DNA of 64,000 bases from Caulobacter zeae (lineage in GTDB: Bacteria > Pseudomonadota > Alphaproteobacteria > Caulobacterales > Caulobacteraceae): the NCBI RefSeq assembly GCF_002858925.1, contig NZ_PJRS01000040.1:117884-181883 (forward strand). The letters are read 5' to 3'. The stretch's first letter is position 1, and each line of letters starts with the position of its first letter. Below the pieces are notes generated by a model that was not told the DNA's origin, did not search any database, and was given only the letters and a program-made list of their open reading frames with translations. This document shows positions 24,701-33,258 of the stretch, in pieces. The translations under genes and the position numbers were made by a program.

Positions 24701-25915
24701 TCAGGCGCGGGCCAGCGGCAGGGTGGTCACCAGGTCGCCGGCGGCGGCGGGCGGGGCGCCGGCGGGTCTCATGACCAGGGCGTCGGCGCGGGCGAAGACG
24801 CCGACCAGCGAGGAATCCTGGTCGGGGAAGGGCGCGACCGTCACCCGACCCTCATTGTCGATCGACCGCGCGGCGCGCATCCAGTGTTCGCGAGGGCCGT
24901 TGCCGGGCAGGGGGGCGGAGAGGCGCGCGACCCCGAACGGCAGGACCGGATCGGCGCCCGACAGGGCCGCCAGCAGCGGGCGCAGGAACAGCTCGGCGCA
25001 GACCAGGGCCGAGGCCGGGTTGCCCGGCAGGCCCAGCACCCGGCGGCCGCCCTCGATGAAGCCGAACCAGGTCGGCTTGCCCGGACGCACGGCGATGGTC
25101 TGGACGCGAAGATCCAGGCCCAGTCGCGTCATGGCCGGCTTGACCAGGTCGTAGTCGCCGACCGAGGCGCCGCCGATGGTCACCACCAGGTCGACGGCCG
25201 CGTCGGCCACGGCGGCGGCGATGGCGTCCACGGAGTCGGCGGCGGGGGCCAGCTTGATCGCCTGCCCGCCCCAGGCCTCGATCAGGGCCGCCAGGCTGAA
25301 CGAGCCGGATTCGAAGATCTGGTCGGGCGCCGGCGCACCGCCGGGCGGAACCAGTTCGTCGCCGGTGGCCAGGATCGCCACCTTGGGCCGACGGGCGACG
25401 GGCAGCACGGCCAGGCCGGCGGCGGCGGCCAGCGACAGCCGCCAGGGATCGATGCGCACGCCGGCCTCCAGCAGCCGGTCGCCGGAGCGGAAGTCGCCGC
25501 CGGCCGGGCGGATGTTGGCCTTGGGGCTTTCACCGGCCGCGAAGGACACGCGGTCGCCATCACGGATCGCCTCTTCCTGGATGACGACGAGATCGGCGCC
25601 GGCGGGAACCGGCGCGCCGGTGAAGATCCGCACCGCTTGCCCGGCCTGCACGGCCTTGGGATAGGCCCGGCCCGCCGCGCTTTCGCCGACGACCGCGAAG
25701 GCTTCGACCACGCCGTAGTCGGCCCGGCGGATCGCCCAGCCGTCCATGGCCGAGGCGTCGAAGGGCGGCTGGCAGCGATCGGCGACGACGTCCTGGGCCA
25801 GCACGCGACCGACGGCGTCCGGCAGGGCGGCGGCCTCGACGCCCAGGCGCGTAGCGCCGTCCAGCATGCGGCCGCGGGCGTCCTCGACGGTCAGGTTCTT
25901 CAGGGCTTGGCTCAC
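24701..25915 (-). CDS. moeA: Molybdopterin molybdotransferase MoeA
   Basis: 404 aa. Inserts molybdate into adenylated molybdopterin. Family motifs: FDASAMDGWAIRRAD near residue 52, GAPVPAGADLVVIQEE near 100, ILATGDELVPPGG, VVTIGGASVGDYDLVKPA (the MoCF-binding GGxSxGD) and the C-terminal VLGLPGNPASALV. Full length for MoeA. The adjacent genes give no other molybdenum-cofactor steps. Confidence 0.95.
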   Translation of the reverse strand: MSQALKNLTVEDARGRMLDGATRLGVEAAALPDAVGRVLAQDVVADRCQPPFDASAMDGWAIRRADYGVVEAFAVVGESAAGRAYPKAVQAGQAVRIFTGAPVPAGADLVVIQEEAIRDGDRVSFAAGESPKANIRPAGGDFRSGDRLLEAGVRIDPWRLSLAAAAGLAVLPVARRPKVAILATGDELVPPGGAPAPDQIFESGSFSLAALIEAWGGQAIKLAPAADSVDAIAAAVADAAVDLVVTIGGASVGDYDLVKPAMTRLGLDLRVQTIAVRPGKPTWFGFIEGGRRVLGLPGNPASALVCAELFLRPLLAALSGADPVLPFGVARLSAPLPGNGPREHWMRAARSIDNEGRVTVAPFPDQDSSLVGVFARADALVMRPAGAPPAAAGDLVTTLPLARA

Positions 25916-25948
25916 GGACCGGAGGTCTCCGTCAGGGGGCGGCGCGGG

Positions 25949-26743
25949 TCAATCGAAACCTGCGCCGGCCCCGCCCGGCTTGTACCGGTTTGGCGGAATG
26001 CCCAGCAGGCGCTTGAACATGGTCGAGAAGGCCGCCGGGCTGTCGTAGCCGAGATCCAGCGCGATGGTCGTCACCGGCTCGCCGGCCGCCAGGCGGGGCA
26101 GGGCGGCGAGCAGGAGCGCCTGTTGCCGCCAGGCGCCGAAGCTCATGCCGGTCTCGCGGCGGAAGGCGCGGGTGAAGGCCCGGCGGCCAAGGCCCAACTG
26201 TCCGCACCAGTCGTCGATGGTCTCGTGCGGCGTGGGGCGTTCGAGAAAGGCGTGGCAGCGATGGGCCAGGGCCGGGGCGGCGGGAAAGGGCACGGCCAGC
26301 GGGATCACCGGCGCGCGGGCCAGTTCGGCCAGCAGCAGGTTCATGACCAGGCCGTCGCGGCCGGCCTCGTCATAGTCGACGGGGATGTCGCAGGCGGCGA
26401 TCAGGAGGCAGCGCACCAGCGGCGAGACGCCGATCACCCGCCCGGTGTCGCCCAGCGCCGCCGAGGCCCGTTCGTCCAGCAGCACGCTGCGGGTGCTGAC
26501 CGCGCCGACCATGCGGACCGAATGGGGCGTGCCCGCCGGCGTCCACACCGCGCGCTCGGGCGGGGCGATCCACGCGCCGTGCGGGGTCGAGACCACGGCC
26601 ACGCCGGCCGCGGCGTAGAGCAGCTGGCCGCGCCCGTGCTGGTGCCAGTTCAGCTCGAACGAGGGCGGGTACTCGTTGCCGGTGGCCACCACCGGACGGG
26701 GCGTGGCGTCGTAGTCGGCGGGATGCACCCAGGGCTTGGCCAT
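25949..26743 (-). CDS. AraC-family transcriptional regulator
   Basis: 264 aa from ATG 26743 (a GTG three codons upstream is also possible). N-terminal cupin ligand-binding part (SFELNWHQHGRGQLLYAAAG; APPERAVWTPAGTPHSV) and C-terminal double helix-turn-helix (LGLGRRAFTRAFRRETGMSF; ALDLGYDSPAAFSTMFKRLL). It is divergent from the MFS gene with 91 bases between starts, so it probably controls that transporter and itself. Confidence 0.92.
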   Translation of the reverse strand: MAKPWVHPADYDATPRPVVATGNEYPPSFELNWHQHGRGQLLYAAAGVAVVSTPHGAWIAPPERAVWTPAGTPHSVRMVGAVSTRSVLLDERASAALGDTGRVIGVSPLVRCLLIAACDIPVDYDEAGRDGLVMNLLLAELARAPVIPLAVPFPAAPALAHRCHAFLERPTPHETIDDWCGQLGLGRRAFTRAFRRETGMSFGAWRQQALLLAALPRLAAGEPVTTIALDLGYDSPAAFSTMFKRLLGIPPNRYKPGGAGAGFD

Positions 26744-26834
26744 CTGTCCCACTTGCGAAAGTGAAAGTCCCGATGCGGAATGCGGGACGCAGTTTCAGGT
26801 CCTATCGCGGTCGCACCTTCACTGGAAGAGCCCG

Positions 26835-28052
26835 ATGACCGACACCGTGATCCGATCCCCCGCCGCCGACCCGTCCAGCCCGCAGGCAGAGACCACGGTG
26901 TTCGGCGTGATCCTCGCCATCAGCGGCTGTCACCTGCTCAACGACATGATGCAGTCGCTGCTGCCGGCCATCTATCCGAACCTGAAGACCGACCTGCACT
27001 TGAGCTTCGGCGAGATCGGCCTGGTCACCCTGGCCTACCAGATCACCGCCTCGATCCTCCAGCCGCTGGTGGGGCTCTATGCGGACCGCCGCTCCAACCC
27101 CTGGGTGCTGCCGGGTGGGACGCTGTTCTCGCTGGCTGGCCTGGCGGTGCTGTCGGTCGCGCACGTCTACGGCCTCGTCCTGCTGGGCGCCTCCCTGCTG
27201 GGAGTCGGCTCGTCGGTGTTCCACCCGGAATCGTCGCGGGTGGCGCGGATGGCGGCCGGCGGCCGGCCGGGCCTGGCCCAGTCGCTGTTCCAGGTCGGCG
27301 GCAACGCCGGCCAGGCCCTGGGACCGCTGGCGGCGGCGCTGGTGGTGGTGCGCTGGGGTCAGTCGAGCCTGGCCCTGTTCGCGCTGCTGGCCCTGCTGGC
27401 CGGGGCGGTGCTGTGGAACGTCGCCGTCTGGGCCCGCCATCACGGCGCGGCGCGCCTGGCTCTGGCCGGGGCCCGCAAGGTCTCGATCGACCTGCCCAGG
27501 GGCGCGGCCGGCAAGGGCATCGCCATCCTGCTGGTGCTGATCTTTTCGAAGTACGTCTACATGGCCAGCCTGACCAGCTACTTCACCTTCTACCTGATCG
27601 AGCGCTTCCACCTGTCGGTCGAGAACGCCCAGATGCACCTCTTCGCCTTCCTGGCGGCGGTAGCGGCGGGCACGATCGCCGGCGGGCCGGTGGGCGACCG
27701 CTTCGGCCGCAAGGCGGTGATCTGGATCTCGATCCTGGGCGTGCTGCCGTTCACGCTGCTGCTGCCCTACGCCAACCTGTTCTGGACCGGGCCGCTGGTG
27801 GTGGTCATCGGCCTGCTGCTGGCCTCGGCCTTCCCGGCCATCGTGGTGCTGGCCCAGGAACTGGCGCCGGGCCGGATCGGCATGATCTCGGGCCTGTTCT
27901 TCGGCTTCTCGTTCGGCATGGGCGGCCTGGGGGCCGCGGTGCTGGGCGAACTGGCCGACTGGAAGGGCGTCGAGACCGTCTACAAGCTGTGCGCGGTGCT
28001 GCCGGCGCTGGGCCTGCTGGCCGCCTTCCTGCCGAACACCCGGAGGCGGTGA
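26835..28052 (+). CDS. MFS transporter, fosmidomycin-resistance (Fsr) type
   Basis: 405 aa, about twelve hydrophobic segments, ATG 26835 behind GGAAGAG. SGCHLLNDMMQSLLPAIYPNLK at the N-terminus and GLYADRRSNPWVLPGG in the first cytoplasmic loop match the Fsr subgroup of efflux transporters; FGRKAVIWIS is the second-half loop motif. Likely exports a small toxic compound sensed through the divergent AraC protein; the substrate is inference. Confidence 0.88.
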   Translation: MTDTVIRSPAADPSSPQAETTVFGVILAISGCHLLNDMMQSLLPAIYPNLKTDLHLSFGEIGLVTLAYQITASILQPLVGLYADRRSNPWVLPGGTLFSLAGLAVLSVAHVYGLVLLGASLLGVGSSVFHPESSRVARMAAGGRPGLAQSLFQVGGNAGQALGPLAAALVVVRWGQSSLALFALLALLAGAVLWNVAVWARHHGAARLALAGARKVSIDLPRGAAGKGIAILLVLIFSKYVYMASLTSYFTFYLIERFHLSVENAQMHLFAFLAAVAAGTIAGGPVGDRFGRKAVIWISILGVLPFTLLLPYANLFWTGPLVVVIGLLLASAFPAIVVLAQELAPGRIGMISGLFFGFSFGMGGLGAAVLGELADWKGVETVYKLCAVLPALGLLAAFLPNTRRR

Positions 28053-28071
28053 GAGCTGAGGCCAGACAGCA

Positions 28072-28103
28072 AAAAGGCCAGCCTCGCGGCTGGCCTTTTC
28101 GTT
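28072..28103. terminator. Bidirectional intrinsic terminator between MFS and fpr
   Basis: Twelve-base stem AAAAGGCCAGCC/GGCTGGCCTTTT with TCGC loop, A-run on one side and T-run on the other, so it can act on both convergent genes. Confidence 0.92.
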
Positions 28104-28124
28104 TGAAGCGAGATGTTCGCCGGA

Positions 28125-28961
28125 TCAGCCGACGAAGGCGCGCTCGATGACGAAGTCGCCGGGCTCGGCGTTGGAGCCCTCGACCAGGCCGTGGGCCTCG
28201 AGCAGGGCGGCGGTGTCCTTGATCATGGCCATCGAGCCGCACAGCATGGCGCGGTCGTGCTCGGGATCGAACTTGCCGCCTTCCAGGCCCAGGTCCTCGA
28301 ACAGCTTGCCGCTGTTGATCAGGTCGGTGAAGCGGCCCTGGCGCTCGAACGCCTCGCGGGTGACGGTGGGATAGTAGACCAGCTGGGCCTTGGCCTCGTC
28401 GCCGACCAGCGGGTCCTCGTGGATCTCGCTGGTGAAGAGGTCGCGATAGGCCAGTTCCTGCACTTCGCGCACGCCGTGGGCGACGATCACCTTCTCGAAG
28501 CGGCTGTAGGCGTCGGGATCGCGGGCGACCGACAGCCACGGCGCCAGGCCCGTGCCGGTGCCGAACAGGAACAGGCGCTTGCCCGGCTTGACCGCGTCCA
28601 GCACCAGGGTGCCGGTCGGCTTCTTGCCCAGCAGGACCTGGTCGCCGGCCTTGATCTGCTGAAGGCGCGAGGTGAGGGGACCGTCGGGCACCTTGATCGA
28701 GAAGAACTCCAGCTCCTCGGCGAACGAGGGCGAGCCGATCGAATAGGCGCGCAGGATCGGCTTCTTCTCGCCCAGCTCCTCGCGGGCGGGCAGGCCGATC
28801 ATCACGAACTCGCCCGAGCGGAAGCGGAAGCTGGCCGGGCGGGTGATGGCGAAGCTGAACAGCCGGTCGGTCCAGTGCTTGACCCAGAGGACGGTCTCCA
28901 GGTGGTGCGGGGACTCCTTGGCGGGAGCAGGGGCGGCGGCGGTGGCGGTCTCGGCCGTCAT
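28125..28961 (-). CDS. fpr: Ferredoxin-NADP reductase
   Basis: 278 aa from ATG 28961. Plant/bacterial-type FNR: FAD-binding RAYSIGSP (the RxYS motif), SIKVPDGPLTSRLQ, then the NADP domain GTGTGLAPWLSVARD and CGSMAMIKD, ending FVIERAFVG. It shuttles electrons between NADPH and ferredoxin or flavodoxin, often for Fe-S assembly and oxidative-stress defence. Its TGA stop lies in the loop of an 8-bp hairpin at 28116-28136. Confidence 0.93.
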   Translation of the reverse strand: MTAETATAAAPAPAKESPHHLETVLWVKHWTDRLFSFAITRPASFRFRSGEFVMIGLPAREELGEKKPILRAYSIGSPSFAEELEFFSIKVPDGPLTSRLQQIKAGDQVLLGKKPTGTLVLDAVKPGKRLFLFGTGTGLAPWLSVARDPDAYSRFEKVIVAHGVREVQELAYRDLFTSEIHEDPLVGDEAKAQLVYYPTVTREAFERQGRFTDLINSGKLFEDLGLEGGKFDPEHDRAMLCGSMAMIKDTAALLEAHGLVEGSNAEPGDFVIERAFVG

Positions 28962-29064
28962 GTCAGTGATTTCGATCCTGTTCGCGCCGTCCGAATAACG
29001 GCGGCGCGCATAAGAAAAGTCGGGTGTCGCTCCGGCCCTGAAGGCGACACGCGTGTCATGTGAG

Positions 29065-29087
29065 AAGTTGAGAGCGGATGTCAACTT
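29065..29087. promoter_or_regulatory. Inverted repeat upstream of fpr
   Basis: AAGTTGA-N9-TCAACTT, a perfect 7-bp inverted repeat about 105 bases upstream of the fpr start, in an AT-rich stretch unusual for this genome. It could be an operator for fpr or for the divergent lipoprotein gene; the regulator is unknown. The remaining 284-bp gap (28962-29245) contains no gene. Confidence 0.4.
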
Positions 29088-29245
29088 TTGCTCTCTGAAC
29101 GCGCTTTGAGAAAAAATTCTACAAGCAGCTCAAAATAACGCGGTTCGCTTTTTCCGACTGTGTCAAAAATGTGATTGCCGACCACCCAAACGGGGCGCAG
29201 ACTTCCTTTTGCTTCGTTCGCGAAGCCAACGATACGGAGGAACGT

Positions 29246-29641
29246 ATGCGGGTGAGGTTCATCATGGCCGCCGCGGCGGCCAGTCTGTTAGCGTTAGGCG
29301 TAGCGGGTTGTGAAGGCGGCGCCCAATCCAAGTCCGCCCAGGCCCAGAAAGTGACCCTGGAGGGCAAGTCGGTGACCGCGAGCGGCTGCGTGCGGCCGGT
29401 CGAGAACACCAAGTGCCTCGTCGTGCGCGGCCCCAACGGCGGCTATTACGACGTTTCCAGCGCCAGCCCGGCTCCGGACCCCGCCAAGGGGGTCGGCGTC
29501 TCGCTGCGTGGTCGCGACCAGGGCAAGAACACGGAATGCGGCCGTGAGCTCACGGACGTGAAGTGGTCGTACCTGAACGTCCAGTGCGCGGCGGCGACGC
29601 CGAGCGCCTCGACCGGCGCCGAAGAAAAGAAGGACGGCTAA
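29246..29641 (+). CDS. Small lipoprotein of unknown function
   Basis: 131 aa from ATG 29246 behind CGGAGGAA. Signal peptide ending LLALGVAGC, a good lipobox with Cys22 as the lipidated residue. The mature part has three further Cys-containing motifs (ASGCVRPVENTKC, TECGRELTD, NVQC), which could form disulphides in the periplasm. No family recognised. Acidic-lysine tail EEKKDG. Confidence 0.75.
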   Translation: MRVRFIMAAAAASLLALGVAGCEGGAQSKSAQAQKVTLEGKSVTASGCVRPVENTKCLVVRGPNGGYYDVSSASPAPDPAKGVGVSLRGRDQGKNTECGRELTDVKWSYLNVQCAAATPSASTGAEEKKDG

Positions 29642-29669
29642 GGCCGCCTGTCGCTTCGAACGGCTCTAA

Positions 29670-29708
29670 GGTTCCGGTGAAGGCTGCGCTTCAGCCTTCG
29701 CCGGAGCC
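29670..29708. terminator. Seventeen-bp hairpin between convergent genes
   Basis: Stem 29670-29686 with 29692-29708 (two G-T pairs), loop CGCTT. It sits just beyond the lipoprotein stop and overlaps the stop of the small minus-strand gene. No T-run, so it may act as a 3'-end barrier rather than a classical terminator. Confidence 0.6.
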
Positions 29709-29864
29709 GGGGTCGGTTCGCGTCTTGGGCGTGTCGACACTGGCCTCGCCGCCGGCCGGTTCGGTCGCGGGACGCGGCGGCTTGCCGTCGACATTCGGAT
29801 TCGGTCGCTGATTCTCGTGCTCGACCTCCCGATTGGAGGGGCGCTCGCCGGTATTCGCGGCCAT
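29691..29864 (-). CDS. Small hydrophilic hypothetical protein, 57 aa
   Basis: ATG 29864 preceded by AAAGGATGAAAG; reads MAANTGERPSNREVEHENQR and on to a Pro/Thr/Glu-rich, disordered C-terminus ending GSGEG. No hydrophobic segment or known domain. Good ribosome site and a strong convergent hairpin at its end support a real gene; composition suggests an unstructured protein. Function unknown. Confidence 0.5.
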   Translation of the reverse strand: MAANTGERPSNREVEHENQRPNPNVDGKPPRPATEPAGGEASVDTPKTRTDPGSGEG

Positions 29865-29977
29865 CTTTCATCCTTTCAGGCATTCTTTCAGGCGCGGGCG
29901 GACCAAGAAACCTGTGAAAAGGCGCCGCTTGATCCGTGACTTCCGCAATAACGCGTGTCGAACGCGTCCTGATCCGC

Positions 29978-30006
29978 TTGCCGGGCGCAAACGACCCTGC
30001 TACACG
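29978..30006 (+). promoter_or_regulatory. Candidate housekeeping promoter for tRNA-Trp-secE-nusG
   Basis: TTGCCGG followed after 14 bases by GCTACAC, close to the Caulobacter housekeeping consensus (TTGACG-N10-14-GCTANAWC) as I remember it. It lies about 100 bases before the tRNA. Confidence 0.35.
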
Positions 30007-30108
30007 ACGCCGCTCTGGCGCTGGGAAGCGTCGGCGGCGCCGCTCGCGGCCCTCCGGCCTAGACCGACGCCAAGGCTGCGGTCCTCTCTATCGGGACCGG
30101 AGTTCTGC

Positions 30109-30184
30109 AGGAGTGTAGCTCAGCTGGTAGAGCATCGGTCTCCAAAACCGAGGGCCGGGGGTTCGAGTCCCTCCACTCCTGCCA
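30109..30184 (+). tRNA. tRNA-Trp (anticodon CCA)
   Basis: Cloverleaf is complete: acceptor AGGAGTG/CACTCCT, D arm AGCTCAGCTGGTAGAGC, anticodon stem TCGGT/ACCGA with loop CTCCAAA (anticodon CCA at 30142-30144), T arm with GGTTCGAGTCC. The encoded CCA end is at 30182-30184. Lies just upstream of secE, as in many proteobacteria. Confidence 0.98.
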
Positions 30185-30247
30185 CTATATGTCATCGGCC
30201 GGTCCGGCGTTCGGCCCGGCCTGTCAGATACGCGAGCCTCTGAAACC

Positions 30248-30559
30248 ATGGCCAGGAAACCGGGATCCAGCCCGTCAGCGATCAAGAACCGCGCCGCCCG
30301 TACGGCCGCGGCGCTGGCCCCTGCCGGTCAAGCTCCTTCCGCCGCCGCCGCGGCGCCCAAGAAGCCCTTCAACCCGGTGCAGTTCTTCCGCGAGGTCCGC
30401 GCCGAGGCCCGCAAGATCACCTGGACCACCCGCAAGGAGACCTGGATCACCTCGGTGATGGTCTTCATCATGGTGATCGTCGCCTCGGTGTTCTTCTTCG
30501 GCGTCGACTGGATTTTGGGTACGCTGGCCAATCTGCTGCTGAAGTTCGCGGCCGGATAA
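30248..30559 (+). CDS. secE: Preprotein translocase subunit SecE
   Basis: 103 aa. Single C-terminal membrane helix (VMVFIMVIVASVFFFGVDWIL) preceded by the conserved amphipathic FFREVRAEARKITWTTRKE. It holds SecY in the SecYEG channel. The long Ala/Pro-rich cytoplasmic N-terminus (residues 1-40) is lineage-specific. Fourteen bases upstream of nusG. Confidence 0.96.
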   Translation: MARKPGSSPSAIKNRAARTAAALAPAGQAPSAAAAAPKKPFNPVQFFREVRAEARKITWTTRKETWITSVMVFIMVIVASVFFFGVDWILGTLANLLLKFAAG

Positions 30560-30573
30560 GACATATAAAGACC

Positions 30574-31131
30574 ATGAGCACCGAAACCGCGACCAACCCG
30601 AACCACAAGTGGTACATCGTCCACGCCTACTCGAACTTCGAGAAGAAGGTGGCCGAGAGCATCCGTGAGCAAGCCAAGGCCCAGGGCCTGGAAGACAGCT
30701 TCTCCGAGATCCTGGTGCCCACCGAGGACGTCGTCGAGATCCGTCGCGGCCGCAAGGTCAACGCCGAGCGCAAGTTCTTCCCGGGCTACGTCCTGGTGAA
30801 GATGAACCTCTCGGACGAGGCCTACCACCTGATCAAGAACACCCCGAAGGTGACGGGCTTCCTGGGCAGCGGCTCCAAGCCGACCCCGGTCTCCGAAAAG
30901 GAAGTCCAGCGCATCGTCGGCGCGATCGAAGAGGGCGTCGAGAAGCCCAAGACCGTCGTGCTGTACGAAGTCGGCGAGAACGTCCGCGTCATCGACGGTC
31001 CGTTCGCCAGCTTCAACGGTTCGGTCGAGCAGGTCGACGAGGAAAAGGCCCGCCTGCGGGTCACCGTCTCGATCTTCGGCCGCGCCACCCCGGTCGAGCT
31101 GGAATACAGCCAGGTCGAGAAGATCGCCTAA
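30574..31131 (+). CDS. nusG: Transcription termination/antitermination factor NusG
   Basis: 185 aa. NGN domain (KWYIVHAYSNFEKKVAESI; KFFPGYVLVKMNL) and C-terminal KOW domain (VRVIDGPFASFNGSVEQVDE). Binds RNA polymerase and couples it to Rho or the ribosome. The TAA stop is exactly in the loop of a GATCGC/GCGATC hairpin (31122-31137). Confidence 0.97.
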   Translation: MSTETATNPNHKWYIVHAYSNFEKKVAESIREQAKAQGLEDSFSEILVPTEDVVEIRRGRKVNAERKFFPGYVLVKMNLSDEAYHLIKNTPKVTGFLGSGSKPTPVSEKEVQRIVGAIEEGVEKPKTVVLYEVGENVRVIDGPFASFNGSVEQVDEEKARLRVTVSIFGRATPVELEYSQVEKIA

Positions 31132-31157
31132 GCGATCCCTCAGCCGAAGCTTTCGAA

Positions 31158-31190
31158 AACCCCGCGCCGGCGACGGCGCGGGGTTTTTCC
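31158..31190 (+). terminator. Intrinsic terminator after nusG
   Basis: AACCCCGCGCC/GGCGCGGGGTT stem with GGCGAC loop and a T-run, 26 bases after the nusG stop. Confidence 0.92.
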
Positions 31191-31199
31191 TTTCCGGCC

Positions 31200-31754
31200 T
31201 CAGGCGGGTTCGCCCTCGATGACGACCTGGGCCCGTGGAATGCGCCGGCTGTTCTGGCTGGGGAAATCGTTCTTCAGGAAGGCCTTCATGTCATCGATCA
31301 GGGCGATCACCCGGCGCCGGCTGCCGACGTAGGAGATCGGCTCGGCGGCGTTCGGCAGGCTGGTGCACAGGTTGATGCAGCCGATCGACGACAGGAAGCC
31401 GTTCACACCCGGATGGATCAGGATCTCGGCCCGCGCCCCGGTGTTCTTCAGCTCGATGCCGGGCTTGGGCCGGGCGCTGGTGCTGAGATTGTCGACATAG
31501 CCGATGGTGTCGTACTTCGTGCCGTCCTGGGTCCACAGCGGATAGACGCCGGGCTCCACGCGCTTGCCGTTCTCGGCGACGCTGTTGTCGCCAGGACCGC
31601 GCGACTCCGCCGTCTGTCCCGACAGCCCGGCCACAGGCTGGCCGTCGTGATAGACCTGATAGACGCCCACGGTGCGCTTCTTTCCGTCCGACGCGCGCTT
31701 CTGCACCGTCTGCCGGACGATATGCAGCTCCCAACCTTGCTTGCTGATCGGCAT
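31200..31754 (-). CDS. DUF5675-like / L,D-transpeptidase-like protein
   Basis: 184 aa. The C-terminal part has AEILIHPGVNGFLSSIGCIN, an H-x(10-12)-S-x-G-C pattern like the catalytic motif of DUF5675 and L,D-transpeptidase-like folds. No signal peptide is visible (MPISKQGWELHIVRQ). Such domains occur in phage and contractile-system cargo and in cell-wall proteins; the role here is unknown. It is convergent with nusG and shares its terminator. Confidence 0.6.
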   Translation of the reverse strand: MPISKQGWELHIVRQTVQKRASDGKKRTVGVYQVYHDGQPVAGLSGQTAESRGPGDNSVAENGKRVEPGVYPLWTQDGTKYDTIGYVDNLSTSARPKPGIELKNTGARAEILIHPGVNGFLSSIGCINLCTSLPNAAEPISYVGSRRRVIALIDDMKAFLKNDFPSQNSRRIPRAQVVIEGEPA

Positions 31755-32004
31755 CGCGATCTCCCCCTCTGGTTTGCCAGCGGCGAAATTAACACGTCAT
31801 GGTTGTTGCTCAATCCCCGGTCGTGTCGCTGGGCGGGCCTGGGTGCTTGCGTGCGGGCCGCGCTCCTGCTAAACGCCGCGTCCTCGCTTCGGGACCTGGT
31901 TCCGAGGCGTGTTCGTCGTTCTGGCGAACCCAAATCCGTGGAAGGGCCGCCAAGCCCGCACCACGGCTCACCAGCGAGGGCTCCGGCCCTCACGAGAGGA
32001 TAGT

Positions 32005-32436
32005 ATGGCTAAGAAGATCCTGGGCTACATCAAGCTCCAGGTGAAGGCTGGTTCGGCCACGCCTTCGCCCCCCATCGGCCCGGCTCTGGGTCAGCGCGGC
32101 GTCAACATCATGGGCTTCTGTAAGGAGTTCAACGCGCGCACCGAGAACGTCGAAAAGGGCACCCCCCTGCCGACCGTGATCACTGTCTACCAGGACAAGT
32201 CGTTCACCTTCATCACCAAGACGCCCCCGGCGACCCACTACCTGAAGCAGATCACCGGCCTGAAGTCCGGCGCGAAGCTGACCGGTCGTGAGACCGTCGG
32301 CGAAGTGACGCGCACGCAACTGCGCGAAATCGCCGAAAAGAAGATGAAGGACCTGAACGCCAACGATCTCGAGGCCGCCGCCAAGATCATCGAAGGCTCC
32401 GCCAAGGCCATGGGCCTGAAGATCGTGGAGGCCTAA
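32005..32436 (+). CDS. rplK: 50S ribosomal protein L11
   Basis: 143 aa, full length. N-terminal KKILGYIKLQVKAGSATPSP and PIGPALGQRGVNIMGFCKEF, C-terminal rRNA-binding domain. Part of the GTPase-associated centre and partner of RelA-type enzymes. Four bases upstream of rplA. The 250-bp upstream gap (31755-32004) should hold the promoter and possibly an L1 site. Confidence 0.98.
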   Translation: MAKKILGYIKLQVKAGSATPSPPIGPALGQRGVNIMGFCKEFNARTENVEKGTPLPTVITVYQDKSFTFITKTPPATHYLKQITGLKSGAKLTGRETVGEVTRTQLREIAEKKMKDLNANDLEAAAKIIEGSAKAMGLKIVEA

Positions 32437-32440
32437 TCCA

Positions 32441-33130
32441 ATGGCTACCCAACCCAAGCGCATCAAGGCCTGGACCGGCGACCGTGACGCCACCCACGCC
32501 GTCGCCGAAGCCATCGCTCTGGTCAAGGCCAACGCCAAGGCCAAGTTCGACGAGACCATCGAGATCTCGGTGAACCTGGGCGTCGACCCGCGTCACGCCG
32601 ACCAGCAGGTCCGTGGCGTCGTTCAACTGCCGTCGGGCACGGGCCGTGACGTTCGCGTCGCCGTCTTCGCCAAGGACGCCAAGGCCGCCGAAGCCACCGC
32701 CGCCGGCGCCGAAGTCGTCGGCGCCGAAGACCTGGTCGAAAAGATCCAGAACGGCTTCATGGACTTCGACCGCGTCATCGCCTCGCCGGACATGATGGCC
32801 CTGGTCGGTCGCCTCGGTAAGGTGCTGGGCCCGCGCGGCCTGATGCCGAACCCGAAGGTCGGCACCGTGACCCCGAACGTCGCTCAAGCCGTCAAGGACG
32901 CCAAGAGCGGCGCTGTCGAGTTCCGCGTCGAAAAGGCCGGTATCGTTCACGCCGGCATCGGCAAGGCCTCGTTCACCGAGGAAGCCCTGCTGATCAATGT
33001 CAAGGCTCTGATCGACGCCCTGAACAAGGCCAAGCCGTCGGGCGCCAAGGGCGTCTACGTCAAGAAGATCGGCCTGTCGTCGACGATGGGTCCGGGCTTC
33101 AAGGTCGACGTGGCCTCGATCAACGCCTAA
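32441..33130 (+). CDS. rplA: 50S ribosomal protein L1
   Basis: 229 aa, full length. Signature stretch GRLGKVLGPRGLMPNPKVGT is intact. Binds 23S rRNA at the L1 stalk and usually represses its own mRNA. Stop codon lies in the loop of a 7-bp hairpin TCGATCA/TGATCGA (33116-33142). Confidence 0.98.
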   Translation: MATQPKRIKAWTGDRDATHAVAEAIALVKANAKAKFDETIEISVNLGVDPRHADQQVRGVVQLPSGTGRDVRVAVFAKDAKAAEATAAGAEVVGAEDLVEKIQNGFMDFDRVIASPDMMALVGRLGKVLGPRGLMPNPKVGTVTPNVAQAVKDAKSGAVEFRVEKAGIVHAGIGKASFTEEALLINVKALIDALNKAKPSGAKGVYVKKIGLSSTMGPGFKVDVASINA

Positions 33131-33162
33131 TCGGCTGATCGAAGCACACTGACTTCGGAGGC

Positions 33163-33197
33163 GGGCGCTGGAGCGATCCAGCGCCCGTCTTGCGTTT
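33163..33197 (+). terminator. Terminator after rplA
   Basis: GGGCGCTGGA/TCCAGCGCCC with GCGA loop and a T-rich tail (GTCTTGCGTTT), separating rplKA from the toxin-antitoxin genes. Confidence 0.8.
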
Positions 33198-33258
33198 GGG
33201 GCCCCGGTTTGGCGGCGCGGCTAGCCGATGTTATCTTTCGTCTAGACGGAGAGACGCC

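Noticed and set aside
31899..31914. Possible LexA box GTTC...GTTC before rplK
   Set aside because: The spacer is eight bases rather than seven, so it does not fit the alphaproteobacterial SOS box.
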